A stretch of DNA of 64,000 bases from positions 62,981,494 through 63,045,493 of the forward strand of contig NW_026947490.1 in NCBI RefSeq assembly GCF_034190915.1. Reading direction: 5' to 3'. Position numbers and translations under genes: made by a program. Origin of the DNA: Cavia porcellus (taxonomy: Eukaryota > Chordata > Mammalia > Rodentia > Caviidae). Numbering within the stretch: position 1 is the stretch's first letter; each line of letters opens with the position of its first letter. Under the pieces are notes generated by a model, which saw only the letters and a program-made list of their open reading frames with translations, did no database searches and was not told where the DNA came from. Shown in pieces: positions 1-10,300 of the stretch.

Positions 1-269
1 TCATTGTTGTTTTAATTTGCATTTCTTCATTGACCAGTGATGGTGAACATTTTTCATGTATTTATTTACCATGTGTGTATCTTCATCTCACAAATGCTTA
101 TTTATCTAGGATGTCCATTTTTGGAGTGAGTCTTTGAATTATAGGACGGGGGGCTTGCTGTTTTTCAATTCTTTATATGTTCTGGATATAAATCCTTTGG
201 TCTAAGGAACTGCTGGTTAAAATTCTTTCCCATTATGTGGGTTTTCTTTTTACTTTGTTGGTTATTTCT

Positions 270-3200
270 TTTGAAGTATAAAAACTTTTTAATAAGATGA
301 GATCCTAGTTGTTGATTCTTTGAAGTACTTCCTGTGTGGTTCGCATTTTGTTCATGAACTCTTTGCCTACCCCTGTGTCTTCAAGATTTCTATGACCTTA
401 TCTTCCAGATTTAGTGTTTCTGTTTTAATATTTAGATCTTTGATCCATTTTGATGTTAGCTTAGTGCATGGTGGCAGACATGGATCTAGTTTCAGTCTTC
501 AGCATGTGGAAAGCCAATTTTTCCAGCACCATTTATTATAGAGGCCATCTTTCTTCCAGTGAACATGTTTAGCCCCTTTGTCAAATATAAGGTGGCCGGG
601 TGTCTTTGTAGTTATGTTTGAATCTTCTAATCTTTTCCATTGATCCACATGCCTATTTCTTCGCCAGTACCATGCTGATATTATCACTATAGCTTTGTAG
701 TATAATTTCAAATCAGGAATGAGATGCCTCCTTCCTTGCTTTTGTTGCCCAGATTTTCCTTTGCTATTCTAGGTTTCTTTTGCTTCCAAATGAATTTTAA
801 GAATGATTTCTCTAGATCTGTAAAGTATATTCATGGCATTTTGATTGGAATTGCCTTAAATCTATATAACAGTTTTGGGAGTATGGCCATTTTCACAGCG
901 TTGGTTCCTCCTAACCAAGAACAAGAGATATCTTTCCATTTTCTAATATCCTCTTAAATCTCCTTTTTTAGAGTAAGTGTAATTTTCATAAGTCTTTTTC
1001 ATTCTGTATTAGATTGATTCCTAAGTATTTCATTGGTTTGAATGCTACTTTAAAAGGTGTTATTTGCATAATTTCTCTCTCAGTAAGTTTGTTTATAGGA
1101 CTGCTATAAACATTCTTTGAGTATTGACTTTGTATCCAGCTACACTGCTGAGTTTGTTTATTAACTCTTTAGATGGAGTTTTTAGCATCTTCTATGTAGA
1201 GTATCTTGTCATTCACAAATAGTGATAATTTAACTTCTGCCTTTTCTATCCTTTTTCCTTTTATTTCTCCCTCTTGTCTAATTGCTCTGGTTAATGTTTT
1301 CAGAACTATATTGAATAGGAGTGGTGGTAATGGACATCTGTGTCTTGTTCCTGATTTTAGAGTGAAAGCTTTAGTTTTTGTCCATTTAGTATAATGTTGG
1401 CTATTGGTTTGTCATAGATGGCCTTTATCAGATTGAAATAGACACCATCTATTCAGAATTTCTGTAGGGTTTTTATCATGAACAAGTATTGGACTTTATC
1501 AAAAGCTTTTTCTGTACCTATTGAGATGATCATGTGGTTTTTGTCTTTGGCTCTGTTGATGTGACATATTACATTTATTGATTTGCAAATGTTTAAACTA
1601 TCCCTGTATCTGTGATAAATCCCACTTGGTCCTGATGTACAATCTTCTTGATAATTTGCTGCATTCTTTTTGTCAGTATTTTATGGAGAATCTTTACAAT
1701 GTTCATTAGTGAGATTGGCCTGTAGTTCTCCTTTTTGGTTGGGTCTTTCTCTGGTTTTGGTATCAGAGTAATACTTGCCTCCAGGAATGAGTTAGGGAGG
1801 CCCGCTTCCCTTTCTATTTCATTGAAGAGTTTGAGGAGTATTGGGTTAAATCATAGCTAAATTTCTTGTAGAATTCAGTTGTGATCCATCACAGCTTTTC
1901 TTTGTTGGTAAGTTTTTCATCACATTTTCAATTTCAGAAGCTGATATTGGGTTATTCAAAGTGGTTTTATCTTCTTGAATCAGCTTTGGCAATTCATACA
2001 TTTCTAGAATCTGTCCATTTCCTGTGTGTTTTCCACTCTATGTGAATAAAGATTTTCAAACTAGGTATTCATGATCTTCTGAATTTTTATGGGGTCTGTA
2101 GTAATTTTTCTCTTTGTAGTCCTTATTGCATGAATTTGAGTTTTTTCTTTCTTTTTCTTGATAATGTTGGCTAGAGATTTGTCAGTTTTGTTTATTCTCT
2201 CAAAAAACCAGCTCTTTGATTCATTAATTCTTTGTATTGTTTTCTTAGTCTCAATTGCAATAATTTCTGCTGTGATCTTTATAATTCCTTCTCTTTTATG
2301 ACCTTTGGGTTTGACTTATTCTTCTTTTTCTAGGAGTTTGAGATGTAGCATTAAGTTGTTTATTTGTGCTTGTTCTGTTTTCTTGATGTGACAATCTATT
2401 AGTATATATTTCCTTCTTAGGACTGCTTTCATTGCGTCTCATAGGTTTGATATGTTGTATCTGCATTTTCATTGAAATGTAGATATTACTTAATTTCTTT
2501 TTTAATTTCACAAGTAACCCACTGATTGCTCAACAGGTTGTTATTTAATTTCCATGTTATTTAATTTATGCAGGTTTTGCAGTTTCTTTTGCCATTAATT
2601 TCCAATTTCAGTGCACTATGGTCAGATAATATCTATGGGATGATTTCAGTCCCTTTACTTTACTTAAGAGTGGTCTATAGGCTAATATATGGTTTGTTTT
2701 GGAGACTGTGTCACACACAGCTGAAGAATGTGTATTCTGATGTGGTTGAATGAACAGTCTATAAACATCTACTAAGTCCAGTTGTTCACAGCTTTGATTC
2801 AGTTCTGTTATTTCTTTGCCATCTTTTTGTCTTGTTTATCTGTCTCTTTGTGACAGTGAAATATTAAGTTCCCTTATTACAATTATGTTGTTGCAAATAA
2901 GGTTTTTCATATCTATTAGAATTTGCCTTATATAGTTGAGTGCATATATGTTTATGATTGTTAGTTCTTCCTCTTGAATTAGTCGCCTGACAAGTATGTA
3001 TTGATCTTCTTTATCTCTTTTGATCATTTTGGGTTTGAAGTTCACATTGTTTGCAATCGGAATAGCTGCCCCTGCTTTTTTCTGGGTTCCTGTCACATGG
3101 AATATTGTTTTTCATCCTTTGACTTTTAGTCTATGATCTTCCTTTTGAGTCAGGTATATTTCTTGTGAACTGCATATTGTGGGATCTTGTTTTTTGATCC

Positions 3201-3399
3201 ATTCTGTCATCCTATTTCTTTTAATAGGTGAATTGAGGCCATTTACATTGATGGATATAACTGATATGTACTGGCTCAACTTTGTCATGTTATTTTCCTG
3301 CTGTTGGTTTTCTGAGTTTTCCTCTTGTTTAACTGCTTGCCTTGTCTGGTGGTTTCTTTCTGTTGGTGTTCTGGAAATTGTAGTCATTTTTATCTCCAT
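270..3399 (-). pseudogene. L1 ORF2 remnant (endonuclease-reverse transcriptase)
   Basis: The endonuclease N-terminus is open at 3112-3399 and includes ISVISINVNGLNSPIKRNRM; the Asn of NVNGLN and the Glu of SQE, both metal-site residues of the APE-like fold, are present. The next piece at 2836-3096 is in another frame and reads IRELN where active L1s have GDLN, so a catalytic Asp is lost. The reverse transcriptase active site at about 1208-1219 reads FVND instead of FADD. Later sections toward position 270 match the thumb and Cys-rich end by pattern but are closed in every frame. The protein would act in target-primed reverse transcription; this copy cannot. Confidence 0.88.
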
Positions 3400-3409
3400 C
3401 TAGTATGCC

Positions 3410-4240
3410 CTCAGTACATTTTCTGGAGTTAGTTTAGTGGACATCACTTTCTTCAGTTGTTCCTTGGCATGGAAGTATCTTACTTCTCCATTAAATTTCA
3501 AAGAAAGTTTTACAGGGAACATTGATGTGGGTTGAAAGTTGTTTTCTTTTAGGGCTTCAAATTCTTCACTCTAAGCTCATCTTACCCTGAAGGTTTATGC
3601 TGAGAAGTCTGCCATGATTCTAATGGGCTTTCCTCAATAGGTAAGTTGTGTCTTTAACAGCTTTTAGGATTTTGTTTTTATGCTAGATGTCTGAGACCTT
3701 AATTATTATATGTCTGGGTATAGATTTATTTTGGTTATGACTGTTTGGCATTCTATACACCTCACTTATCTGATCTGCATAGCAGGTTCTTTTCCCATGT
3801 TTGGGATATTTTCTGCTCTTACCTATGTGAATAGTTTTCCTATGTAATTTGCACTGACCTCTGTATCTTCATTGATGTCTATCAGTCTTATATTGTTTCT
3901 CTTTGCAACATCTTGAAGCTGTTGAATTCTCATTTCATGCTGTCTTGTTATTTTTAAAAATTCTTTCCTTTCATGATTGCTAGCTGCAATCCTGTCCTCA
4001 AGGTCCAAAATTCTATCCTCAGCTTCATTCAAATGGTTTTGCCAGCTTTCAATAGAATTTTTTATATTTCTTGGACATCTCTTTGAATTTGTTTCATACA
4101 TTTTATTTCTTTTCTGTATTTTTCATTCAAGGTTTCTGTTATTTAGCCATGCTTCTGTACTTTTTTTTAAATCTTTGTCTTCTCTATCTATGCTGACAAC
4201 TCCTTCATTAAGGTTGTCATTTCTTTCTTTACATGGGACA
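3410..4240 (-). pseudogene. L1 ORF1 remnant (coiled-coil RNA-binding protein)
   Basis: An open stretch at 3823-4101 encodes a coiled-coil-like segment with heptads (SWQNHLNEAEDRILDLEDRI), then the start of the RRM-like part. ORF1p forms trimers that coat L1 RNA. The rest of the reading frame toward 3410 is interrupted. It lies directly upstream of ORF2 on the minus strand, as expected. Confidence 0.8.
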
Positions 4241-4249
4241 TTATTTTTA

Positions 4250-5317
4250 ATCTGATTTCCTTGATAGCCTCATGGATTTTTTTTTCTTTATTTTACTTGC
4301 TATCTTTTCAGAAATTTCAGGTGTATGACTTCTAATGTCCTCTATTTTAATGTCTCATGTACTTGTTCCTGATGGACTGGATGTTTGAGAATGCATTTTA
4401 GTTTTTCATTTTGTCATTTTCACCTTTTGGGCTAATATTTAGTCTTTCAATCCCACTAGTCTCAACTGTCTGTTATGCCTGCCTTTGGGTTGTACTGTGG
4501 GGTTGATGTTTGTCCAATTTCTGGGTCCCACAGTGAAGGGGAGAGCTAGTCACCTGAATTTCTCCTGTAGGGCTTATTGGGTGGGTCCTATAGTTTTCCT
4601 ACGCTGACTAGCCTAAGGTTATTGATGTAAGTCAACCCTTAATTCCTGCTGTTACTGCAGCTGCAGGTTGTTCCAGGGCACCACATCTACCTGTCTATGG
4701 TGCTTGACCCTGCTGGGACCCTACTGTGTCACTGGGTGTCTCCAAAGCCATTTTGATTTCCTCCAGATTAGGGGAGACCTTATTGGCACACACCTCAACC
4801 CACCTGGTGTTCTCTGTATGAAGGAAGGACTCACACTCTTGGCAGGCTCCCCAAGGTCCTACAGCTGGGGGCGGGGCTTCACTACTGCTCCTGTTTACCC
4901 ACTGAGGTCCTCTGTTTGAAATTCACCACACTGATGCAAGCCCACTGAGGTCCTCTGTGTGGATGAGGAATTGCTGAGTCTCCCATCAGCCCAAGAAGGT
5001 TTTGCAAGTGGTAGAAGAGTCACAGATTGTCAGTGGGTTGCTGCAGTCCTTTGAGTGGAGATCAAGGGTGACCTATAATCTGCTGCCATTCTGGGTCCAG
5101 GGTTAAGGAGGAGGGGTATCTGACAATCTGTGGTCATCCTATTCCAGGGGGTAAGCAAGAGGGGCAGCTGACAGTCCATTGCCCTAGATCCAGGGGGCAA
5201 GGATGCAGGGCAGCCAAGGATCCATGGCCATCCCAGGTCCAGGGGATGAGGAGGAGGAGGAGCCAATGATCCATAGCTGTCTCAGATGTGGAGGTTGAGG
5301 AGGATGGCAGGGTTATT
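4250..5317 (-). promoter_or_regulatory. L1 5' UTR (internal promoter region)
   Basis: GC-richer leader upstream of ORF1 on the minus strand, ending at about 5317 where the sequence switches to an older L1. It holds a short tandem array at 5085-5290. L1 5' UTRs carry the internal RNA polymerase II promoter; activity here is unlikely. Confidence 0.7.
5085..5290 (-). repeat. About 47-bp tandem units in L1 5' UTR
   Basis: Four clear units and one partial unit. The shared core CCAGGG followed by a GAGGAGGGG-like run recurs with CCAG at 5097, 5144, 5190 and 5239, a spacing of 46-49 bp. Units are diverged. Confidence 0.75.
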
Positions 5318-6006
5318 GCATTTTGTCAAAAGTCTGTTCTGCCTCTATTGATAAAACATGTGGTTTTGGCCTTGCCTTTGTTTATATGGTGTATTACGTT
5401 TATTGATTTACACACAGTATGTTGAACCATCCTTGTATCTCTAGGATGAAATGTACTTGATCATGATGTATGATCATTTCAGTGATGTGCTGCATTTTAT
5501 TAACTATATCTTGCTGAGGATTTTTACATTTATGTTCATTAAGGAGATTTGCATATAGTTGTCTTTGTTAGTTATATCTTTATCTGGTGTTGGAATGAGG
5601 GTAACACTGGCTTCCATGAATGAATTTGGGAGCACTTTATGCCTTTCAGTTTTTTGGAAGAGCTTAAGGAATATTGGTGAAAGATTTTGCAGAATTAAGC
5701 AAGAAATCCTTTAGATTCTAGGCTTTTTGCAGCTGGTAGATTCTTCATTACTGTGTCAGTTTCATTGCTTGCTATTGTGTTGTATAGCATATTTGTGTCT
5801 TCTTGGGTTAGCTTGGTAATTTTTAGTAGTCTGTCCATTTCTTCAAAATTTTCCAATTGTTGAAAACAATTTTTCAAAGTAGTTACTATCTTCTGGATTT
5901 CAACAGTGTCTGCTATGACTTCCCCCTTTTTAATTTCTAATTGCATTGATCTTTTTCTCTGTAAGTTTGACTAAGTTTTTTTTATTCTCTCAAGAATGAG
6001 TTCTTT
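5318..6006 (-). mobile_element. Older L1 ORF2 fragment
   Basis: Antisense L1 reverse transcriptase-domain text, beginning GCATTTTGTCAAAAG and running to CTCTCAAGAATGAG. It includes an open piece at 5695-5946 (minus strand). It is more diverged than the 1-5317 element and covers the same part of ORF2 as the 6205-6590 fragment, so the two are separate copies. Confidence 0.8.
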
Positions 6007-6086
6007 GGGCCAAGGATATAACTTGCCTGCCTGGCAAGCATGAGGTCATGAGTTTGATTGCCAGTACAAAAAAAAAAAAAAAAAAA
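6007..6086 (+). mobile_element. ID-like tRNA-derived SINE
   Basis: Starts GGGCCAAGGATATAACTTGC and ends in a 19-base A run at 6068-6086. The internal part is shortened and diverged. It is followed directly by a second SINE in the same orientation. Confidence 0.75.
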
Positions 6087-6088
6087 GA

Positions 6089-6191
6089 GGGCTGGAGATT
6101 TAGCTCAGCAGCATAAGCACCTGCCTTGCAAGCAGGCAGTTGTGAGTTGATCCTCAGTACCAATAAAAAAGAAAAAAACAAAACAAAAAAA
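6089..6191 (+). mobile_element. ID-like tRNA-derived SINE
   Basis: Begins GGGCTGGAGATTTAGCTCAG (A-box region) and has GAGTTGATCC at the B-box position, with a CAATAAAAAAGAAAAAAAC tail. It sits two bases after the A-tail of the previous SINE. Confidence 0.85.
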
Positions 6192-6204
6192 TGTATTAAA
6201 AAAA

Positions 6205-6590
6205 AAAGAACAGGCTCTTCAATTTGTTGGTTTCTCTCTATTGTTTCTTTCTCTTGCCTAACTACTCTGGCTAGGACTCCTAGTACTACAATGAATAGAA
6301 GTGATTCTGGTGGGCTTCCTTGTCTTGTTATTGATTTTAAAATGAAAGCTGAGAATGATGCTAGATGTACATTTAACATATATGGAATTTATTGTGTTGA
6401 GGTACATGCCTCCTATACCTAAGTTTTTGGGAGAGTTTAATCATGAAAGGATACTGCATTTTGTCAAATGCTTTCTCGTCATCTATTGAGATGTTATACA
6501 GATTTGGCCTTCATTCTGTTTATGTGGTGTATCACATTTATAGATTTGCATTGGTTGGACCATACTTGGATCCCTAGAAATATATATATA
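6205..6590 (-). mobile_element. L1 ORF2 fragment
   Basis: Antisense L1 text such as GGGCTTCCTTGTCTTGTTAT and CATCTATTGAGATG. Truncated at an AT-rich run near 6580. Confidence 0.75.
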
Positions 6591-6687
6591 TTATTAATGC
6601 TATTTCATTGATTTGATTCCTGATTTTATTAGATTATTTATCTGTACTTTCTTTTCTGTTGCTGTTGGTTTTTTAGTTTTGTTTGGG

Positions 6688-6764
6688 GGAAGTACCAGGA
6701 GTTGAACTCATGACCTCATGCTTGCCAGGCAGGCATTTCTGCCACTGATGTAAATCCCTGGCTC
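6688..6764 (-). mobile_element. ID-like SINE, diverged
   Basis: Reverse-complement SINE body from AGTACCAGGAGTTGAACTCA to AAATCCCTGGCTC. A T-rich stretch at about 6671-6682 stands for the tail. Confidence 0.8.
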
Positions 6765-6864
6765 TTATCTGTACTTTCTTGAAGTTAACTGAGATTTCTT
6801 AAAACATTATCTGTATATTCACTGATAGACTAGGCATTGAACCTAAGGCATTCACACTGAGCTA

Positions 6865-7260
6865 CTGTATGGCTTGTGTCTAGATGTCCCCCCAAAGCCT
6901 CATGCAGTCACAGGTGTGTCCTTCTCAGAGATGGCTGAATTTAGAGTGTGTGGTGCCAAGACTGATTCACAGGTCAGTGTTAGGCTTAAGGACACTAAGT
7001 TTAAGGGTGTGAGTGCTGCCCACACTAAGTATTCTGCATACGATAAAAGGAGCAGAAAGACACTATTAAGGCTCCTTGTTGCTTTTGCTACATTGCGGGC
7101 ACCATAAACTGCTCTCCTCTGCAATGCCTTTCTGCTAAGCCACTCTGCTTTGGAGCCAGCTGAGTATGGACTGAATCTTCTACAAACTGTAAGCTAAATA
7201 AAATTTCCCACTTTAATGTTGAGTATTTTGTTCCAGAAACATAAAAAGTAACTAAGACAG
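6865..7260 (+). mobile_element. Solo LTR, ERVL-MaLR type
   Basis: Begins with the typical TATGG...GATGTCCCCCC start and ends AAACTGTAAGCTAAATAAAA ... GTAACTAAGACAG, which is the usual MaLR 3' end with its polyadenylation site. No internal retroviral coding sequence is present. The subfamily is not assigned. Confidence 0.7.
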
Positions 7261-7261
7261 C

Positions 7262-7425
7262 TACATTCTCAGCACCACGCCTTCCCTTTGTTGTAAATTT
7301 TGAAACAGGTTTTCACTAAGTTGCTTGGTTATTCAAGCTGGACTTGAAATTGTGGTCCTCCTGCTTCAGCTTTCCAGAGTGCTGGGATCATAAGAGTCAT
7401 AAGAGTTACCATGATCAGACAAAGC
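7262..7425 (-). mobile_element. B1 (7SL-derived) SINE joined to ID-type end
   Basis: The B1 body is in reverse orientation (GTTTTCACTAAGTTGCTTGG, then CCTCCTGCTTCAGC and GAGTGCTGGGAT). Directly upstream on the + strand is CTACATTCTCAGCACC, like the reversed start of an ID SINE. This resembles the dimeric B1/ID SINEs of several rodent families. Confidence 0.65.
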
Positions 7426-7507
7426 AATCATTTTGAATTTCTTTTCAGGCATTTCATTTATCTCTGTTACTTTAAATTCAGCTACCAGGACATTATTTTT
7501 CTTCTTT

Positions 7508-7612
7508 TTTTTTTTTTTGTCTTTTTCCTTTTTATCGGTACCGGGGATCGAACTCACAACTGCCTGCTTGCAAGGCAGGCGCTTATGCCGCTGAGGTAAA
7601 TCCCTAGCACCG
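7508..7612 (-). mobile_element. ID-like SINE with target-site duplication
   Basis: Reverse SINE: T run, GTCTTTTTCCTTTTTATCGG, TACCGGGGATCGAACTCACA and the GGCAGGCGCTTATGCCGCTG block. It is flanked by the 13-bp direct repeat ATTTTTCTTCTTT at 7495-7507 and 7613-7625. A well-preserved copy. Confidence 0.93.
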
Positions 7613-7806
7613 ATTTTTCTTCTTTAATAGTTTTTTTTGTGGGGGGGGGAGGGGGTGCGTGTGGCATTGTCTTGATGATTTTCCATGTTTCTTATTGCCT
7701 TCTGTTGATACTTGAAGTAGAGGCCTATTCCAGCCTTTATAGACCACCTGTTGTTAGGTCACCAATCAGTCATCCAGGCAGGTCTCTTGCCTTTTTCGAG
7801 TGAACT

Positions 7807-7892
7807 AGCCGAGGATTTAGCTCAGCAGTATAAGCACCTGCATGGCATGTGGGAGGTTGTAAGTTTGATCCCTGGTACAAAAAAAATAAAAG
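7807..7892 (+). mobile_element. ID-like SINE with target-site duplication
   Basis: Body GAGGATTTAGCTCAGCAGTA to GTTTGATCCCTGGTACAAAA. It is flanked by GAGTGAACT at 7798-7806 and 7893-7901, a clean insertion into the old L1M region. Confidence 0.9.
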
Positions 7893-8545
7893 GAGTGAAC
7901 TGTCTGCTAGTGTCCTGGGGTCTGGATAATCCATGGATTGGCCTGTGCTGGAGTGGGCCTTGAGCCCCGCACCAGGAGCATTCTGGTGTAGGCTGACCTG
8001 GAATTGTGGTGGGTCAAAAGCCACTTGAACCTGGCACTAGAGTGGGCCCAATGCCCAGAGCTGCTAGGGCTGGCCTGCTACTAGCCTGGGCCCAGAGACT
8101 GAGTCTGCAAGGCTAGCATTGAGCCAGGGCAGGACTGGAGACTCCTGTGGGTACCAGCCCAGCATCTGGGGCACAGGGGACATAACTGGCAGTGGGTTTC
8201 ACTGGGCAGGTCTGGTGTGTCAGAGGCACAGTCCCTGTCTCATTTTTATCTCCTCTCAAGCAGAGGTCCTTTCTGTTGGATTTCTTCTGTCTGTGGGGGG
8301 AGGAAGGGTGACACAGGTAATGCAGAGTTATCCTTCCCGCCCTCTTTACTGCATCTTTTCTTATGTCTGTGCTGCGTTTAGCTTCCAGAACCTCTCACCT
8401 GGTGTCCATAGCTCTGGTGAAGGCATTTCTATGCATCAGTATTTGTTCAGACTGATGCTCCAGGGTGTAGGCAGAATTGCTAGTCTTATTCTGCCCTCTT
8501 TCTCTGCTCCCTCCTCATATCCACTTGTTGTAACTTTCTAAACAA

Positions 8546-10300
8546 TACCAATAACGTAGCAGTCACTGAAGAAACATAAAATCCAAAGATGAACAGAAAG
8601 AAGAGTTCCAGCTGCAGCCTTTTGAGGCTTTGTGGCCCCTTCTCGGGAAATTAGAATTTGGCACGGGGGAGCTATTAGATATTTTAAGGAGAGTCGTTGT
8701 TACCATTTGCCTTTTAGAAGTTTGTCTGGCTTGAGAATGAAGGATCACAGGATTGAAGGATGAGTGAAGCAATAGTTCAGGGAGCAATAAGGATGGCTTT
8801 AACTAAGGGGAAACCATGAAAGAGGGAAATGATGGGTTCAAGAGAGATTTGAGAGGTTAAAATGACAGCAAGGTTTTATGACTTTTTGAGAACAAAGAAT
8901 GGGGAAAAGGCAGAGAAATGATGCTAAATGTCTGACTTGGATGAAAAGAGTTTAATAATGATACAATCTGCTTCTTGAGTAAAGTGACAATTCATTTGGG
9001 ACATAATGACTCTGAAGATCTGGGAAGACAAAGCAGGAGACAGGTCACACATGACAGGTACCTGCAGCATTAATTGGCATATTTGAGAGTCAAGATGCAT
9101 GAATGCAGTTTCCCTTGGAGGATGCAGATAGAAAAAGAGAGAGGGTTGAAGATGTACTGTGATGTCCTGAGTTATGTGATGATGGGCTAAGAAAGACTGC
9201 TTCACAGAAGAAATGATTGGACAGTAAAGAGTAAAATCCTAACCAAATCAGGAAGGAGTTATTTCAAAGAAGTCAAGAGAAAATGTACTTTAAGGACAAA
9301 GATACAACCAGTGGGAAAGTGTTATTGAAAAGTAAAGACAAGACTCAAAACTGTACGTAGCTGGGTACATAGCAAAGCAATTACTGATGACCTTGAAAAA
9401 ATAAAAGGAAATGCAGGCCACGTGGAGGTCACTCTTAAAAGGTCTGGTGGTGAGGGAAAGAGCAGAGATGGTAACCTGAGGAGGAGACTTAGTTTGAATG
9501 TTTTATTTCTGTACTGAGTCTTCAGGCTTGAGAGTATTTAAACGCTATTTGGCAAGAGCAGGGAGAGGGAGAGAAGGCAGTAAAGACACCAAACAGACTG
9601 GGGATAATGGTGCACTGAGCTCCCAGAGGAGATGGAGACGGAGGCAGAAGAAAATAGCGTACGAGGGGTGAAGAGATAAGCTTGGCCTGAACGAGAGACA
9701 CCTGCTCCAGGTAGCAGATGGACAGAAGGAAGGGACAGGTGCACTTGCAGTGGCAAATGTTGAACATGATGGCAGAGTTGGGCCATTTCTCTTTTTATGA
9801 ATTCTATCTTCCCCACCAAGTAGGAGGCAAAGGCATACACCGAGAGTGAGGGAGCCTGAGTGGTGGGCAGATAAAAACTTGAGGAGCGTAGAGAAAGCTC
9901 TAAATATCCACCATAAAAAATAAAAGTTGATGAGAGAAACTTACGTGATTTTCCAGTCAGAACTGAAAGCCAGCTGCAAATAGAAGTGAAGAGTGCCAGT
10001 GCCCTGATTCCTGAGAATGATCTAGAGACCTTGTTGAGACCCAGGACCTCAATTTGGAATGGTAGAGAAAAGGCAGTGAACCCTGGTGACAGAAAAGCAG
10101 GTGACATGGTGGATCTGGTGCAGGGAGACGGAAGACAAAAAAGTTCTTCCTGTGTTCTCTATCCCACTCTGACTCTTTCAAGTCACATAGTTTCTGATGG
10201 CGACCATGAGAGGCAGAGAAGAAACCGCCGTGCTATTTGTAAAGCCCAGGCAGAACCACAGCAGTGGTGAACGTCAGCAGAGTCGATGAGATCAAGGTCT
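8546..10300. repeat. Ancient interspersed repeat, family unassigned
   Basis: Purine-rich text (GAGAGGTTAAAATGACAGCA, AAGTGACAATTCATTTGGGA, GAGACAGGT) resembles a long, mammal-wide ancient repeat also seen at 17560-18750 and 19480-19990. Two long minus-strand frames (9522-9767 and 9538-10107) come from its low stop density and show no family resemblance. Boundaries are approximate. Confidence 0.35.

Larger units (their letters stand above)
1..5317 (-). mobile_element. LINE-1, near full length, inactive
   Basis: On the minus strand the order is 5' UTR (about 5317-4250), ORF1 (about 4240-3410), ORF2 (about 3400-270) and the start of the 3' part, which runs off the left edge. Typical L1 phrases are seen along the whole length. 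Both ORFs are broken by stops and frameshifts, so the element is fossil. Its 5' end lies against an older L1 fragment, suggesting insertion into it. Confidence 0.92.
7426..8545 (-). mobile_element. Ancient L1M 5' region (ORF1 start and 5' UTR)
   Basis: The left part (AATTTCTTTTCAGGCATTTC) and the right GC-rich part, with repeated GGCCTGG/CTGGGCC phrases and TCCTTCCCGCCCTCTTTACT, resemble antisense 5' regions of old mammalian L1s. Two younger SINEs interrupt it. Open frames here, such as 8119-8541, are not gene-like. Confidence 0.5.

Noticed and set aside
8119..8541. 140-codon plus-strand frame
   Set aside because: Antisense to an old L1 5' region.
9538..10107. 189-codon minus-strand frame, longest in the window
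   Set aside because: Lies in low-stop purine/pyrimidine-biased ancient repeat sequence. Ser/Leu/Pro-rich translation without any recognisable family.
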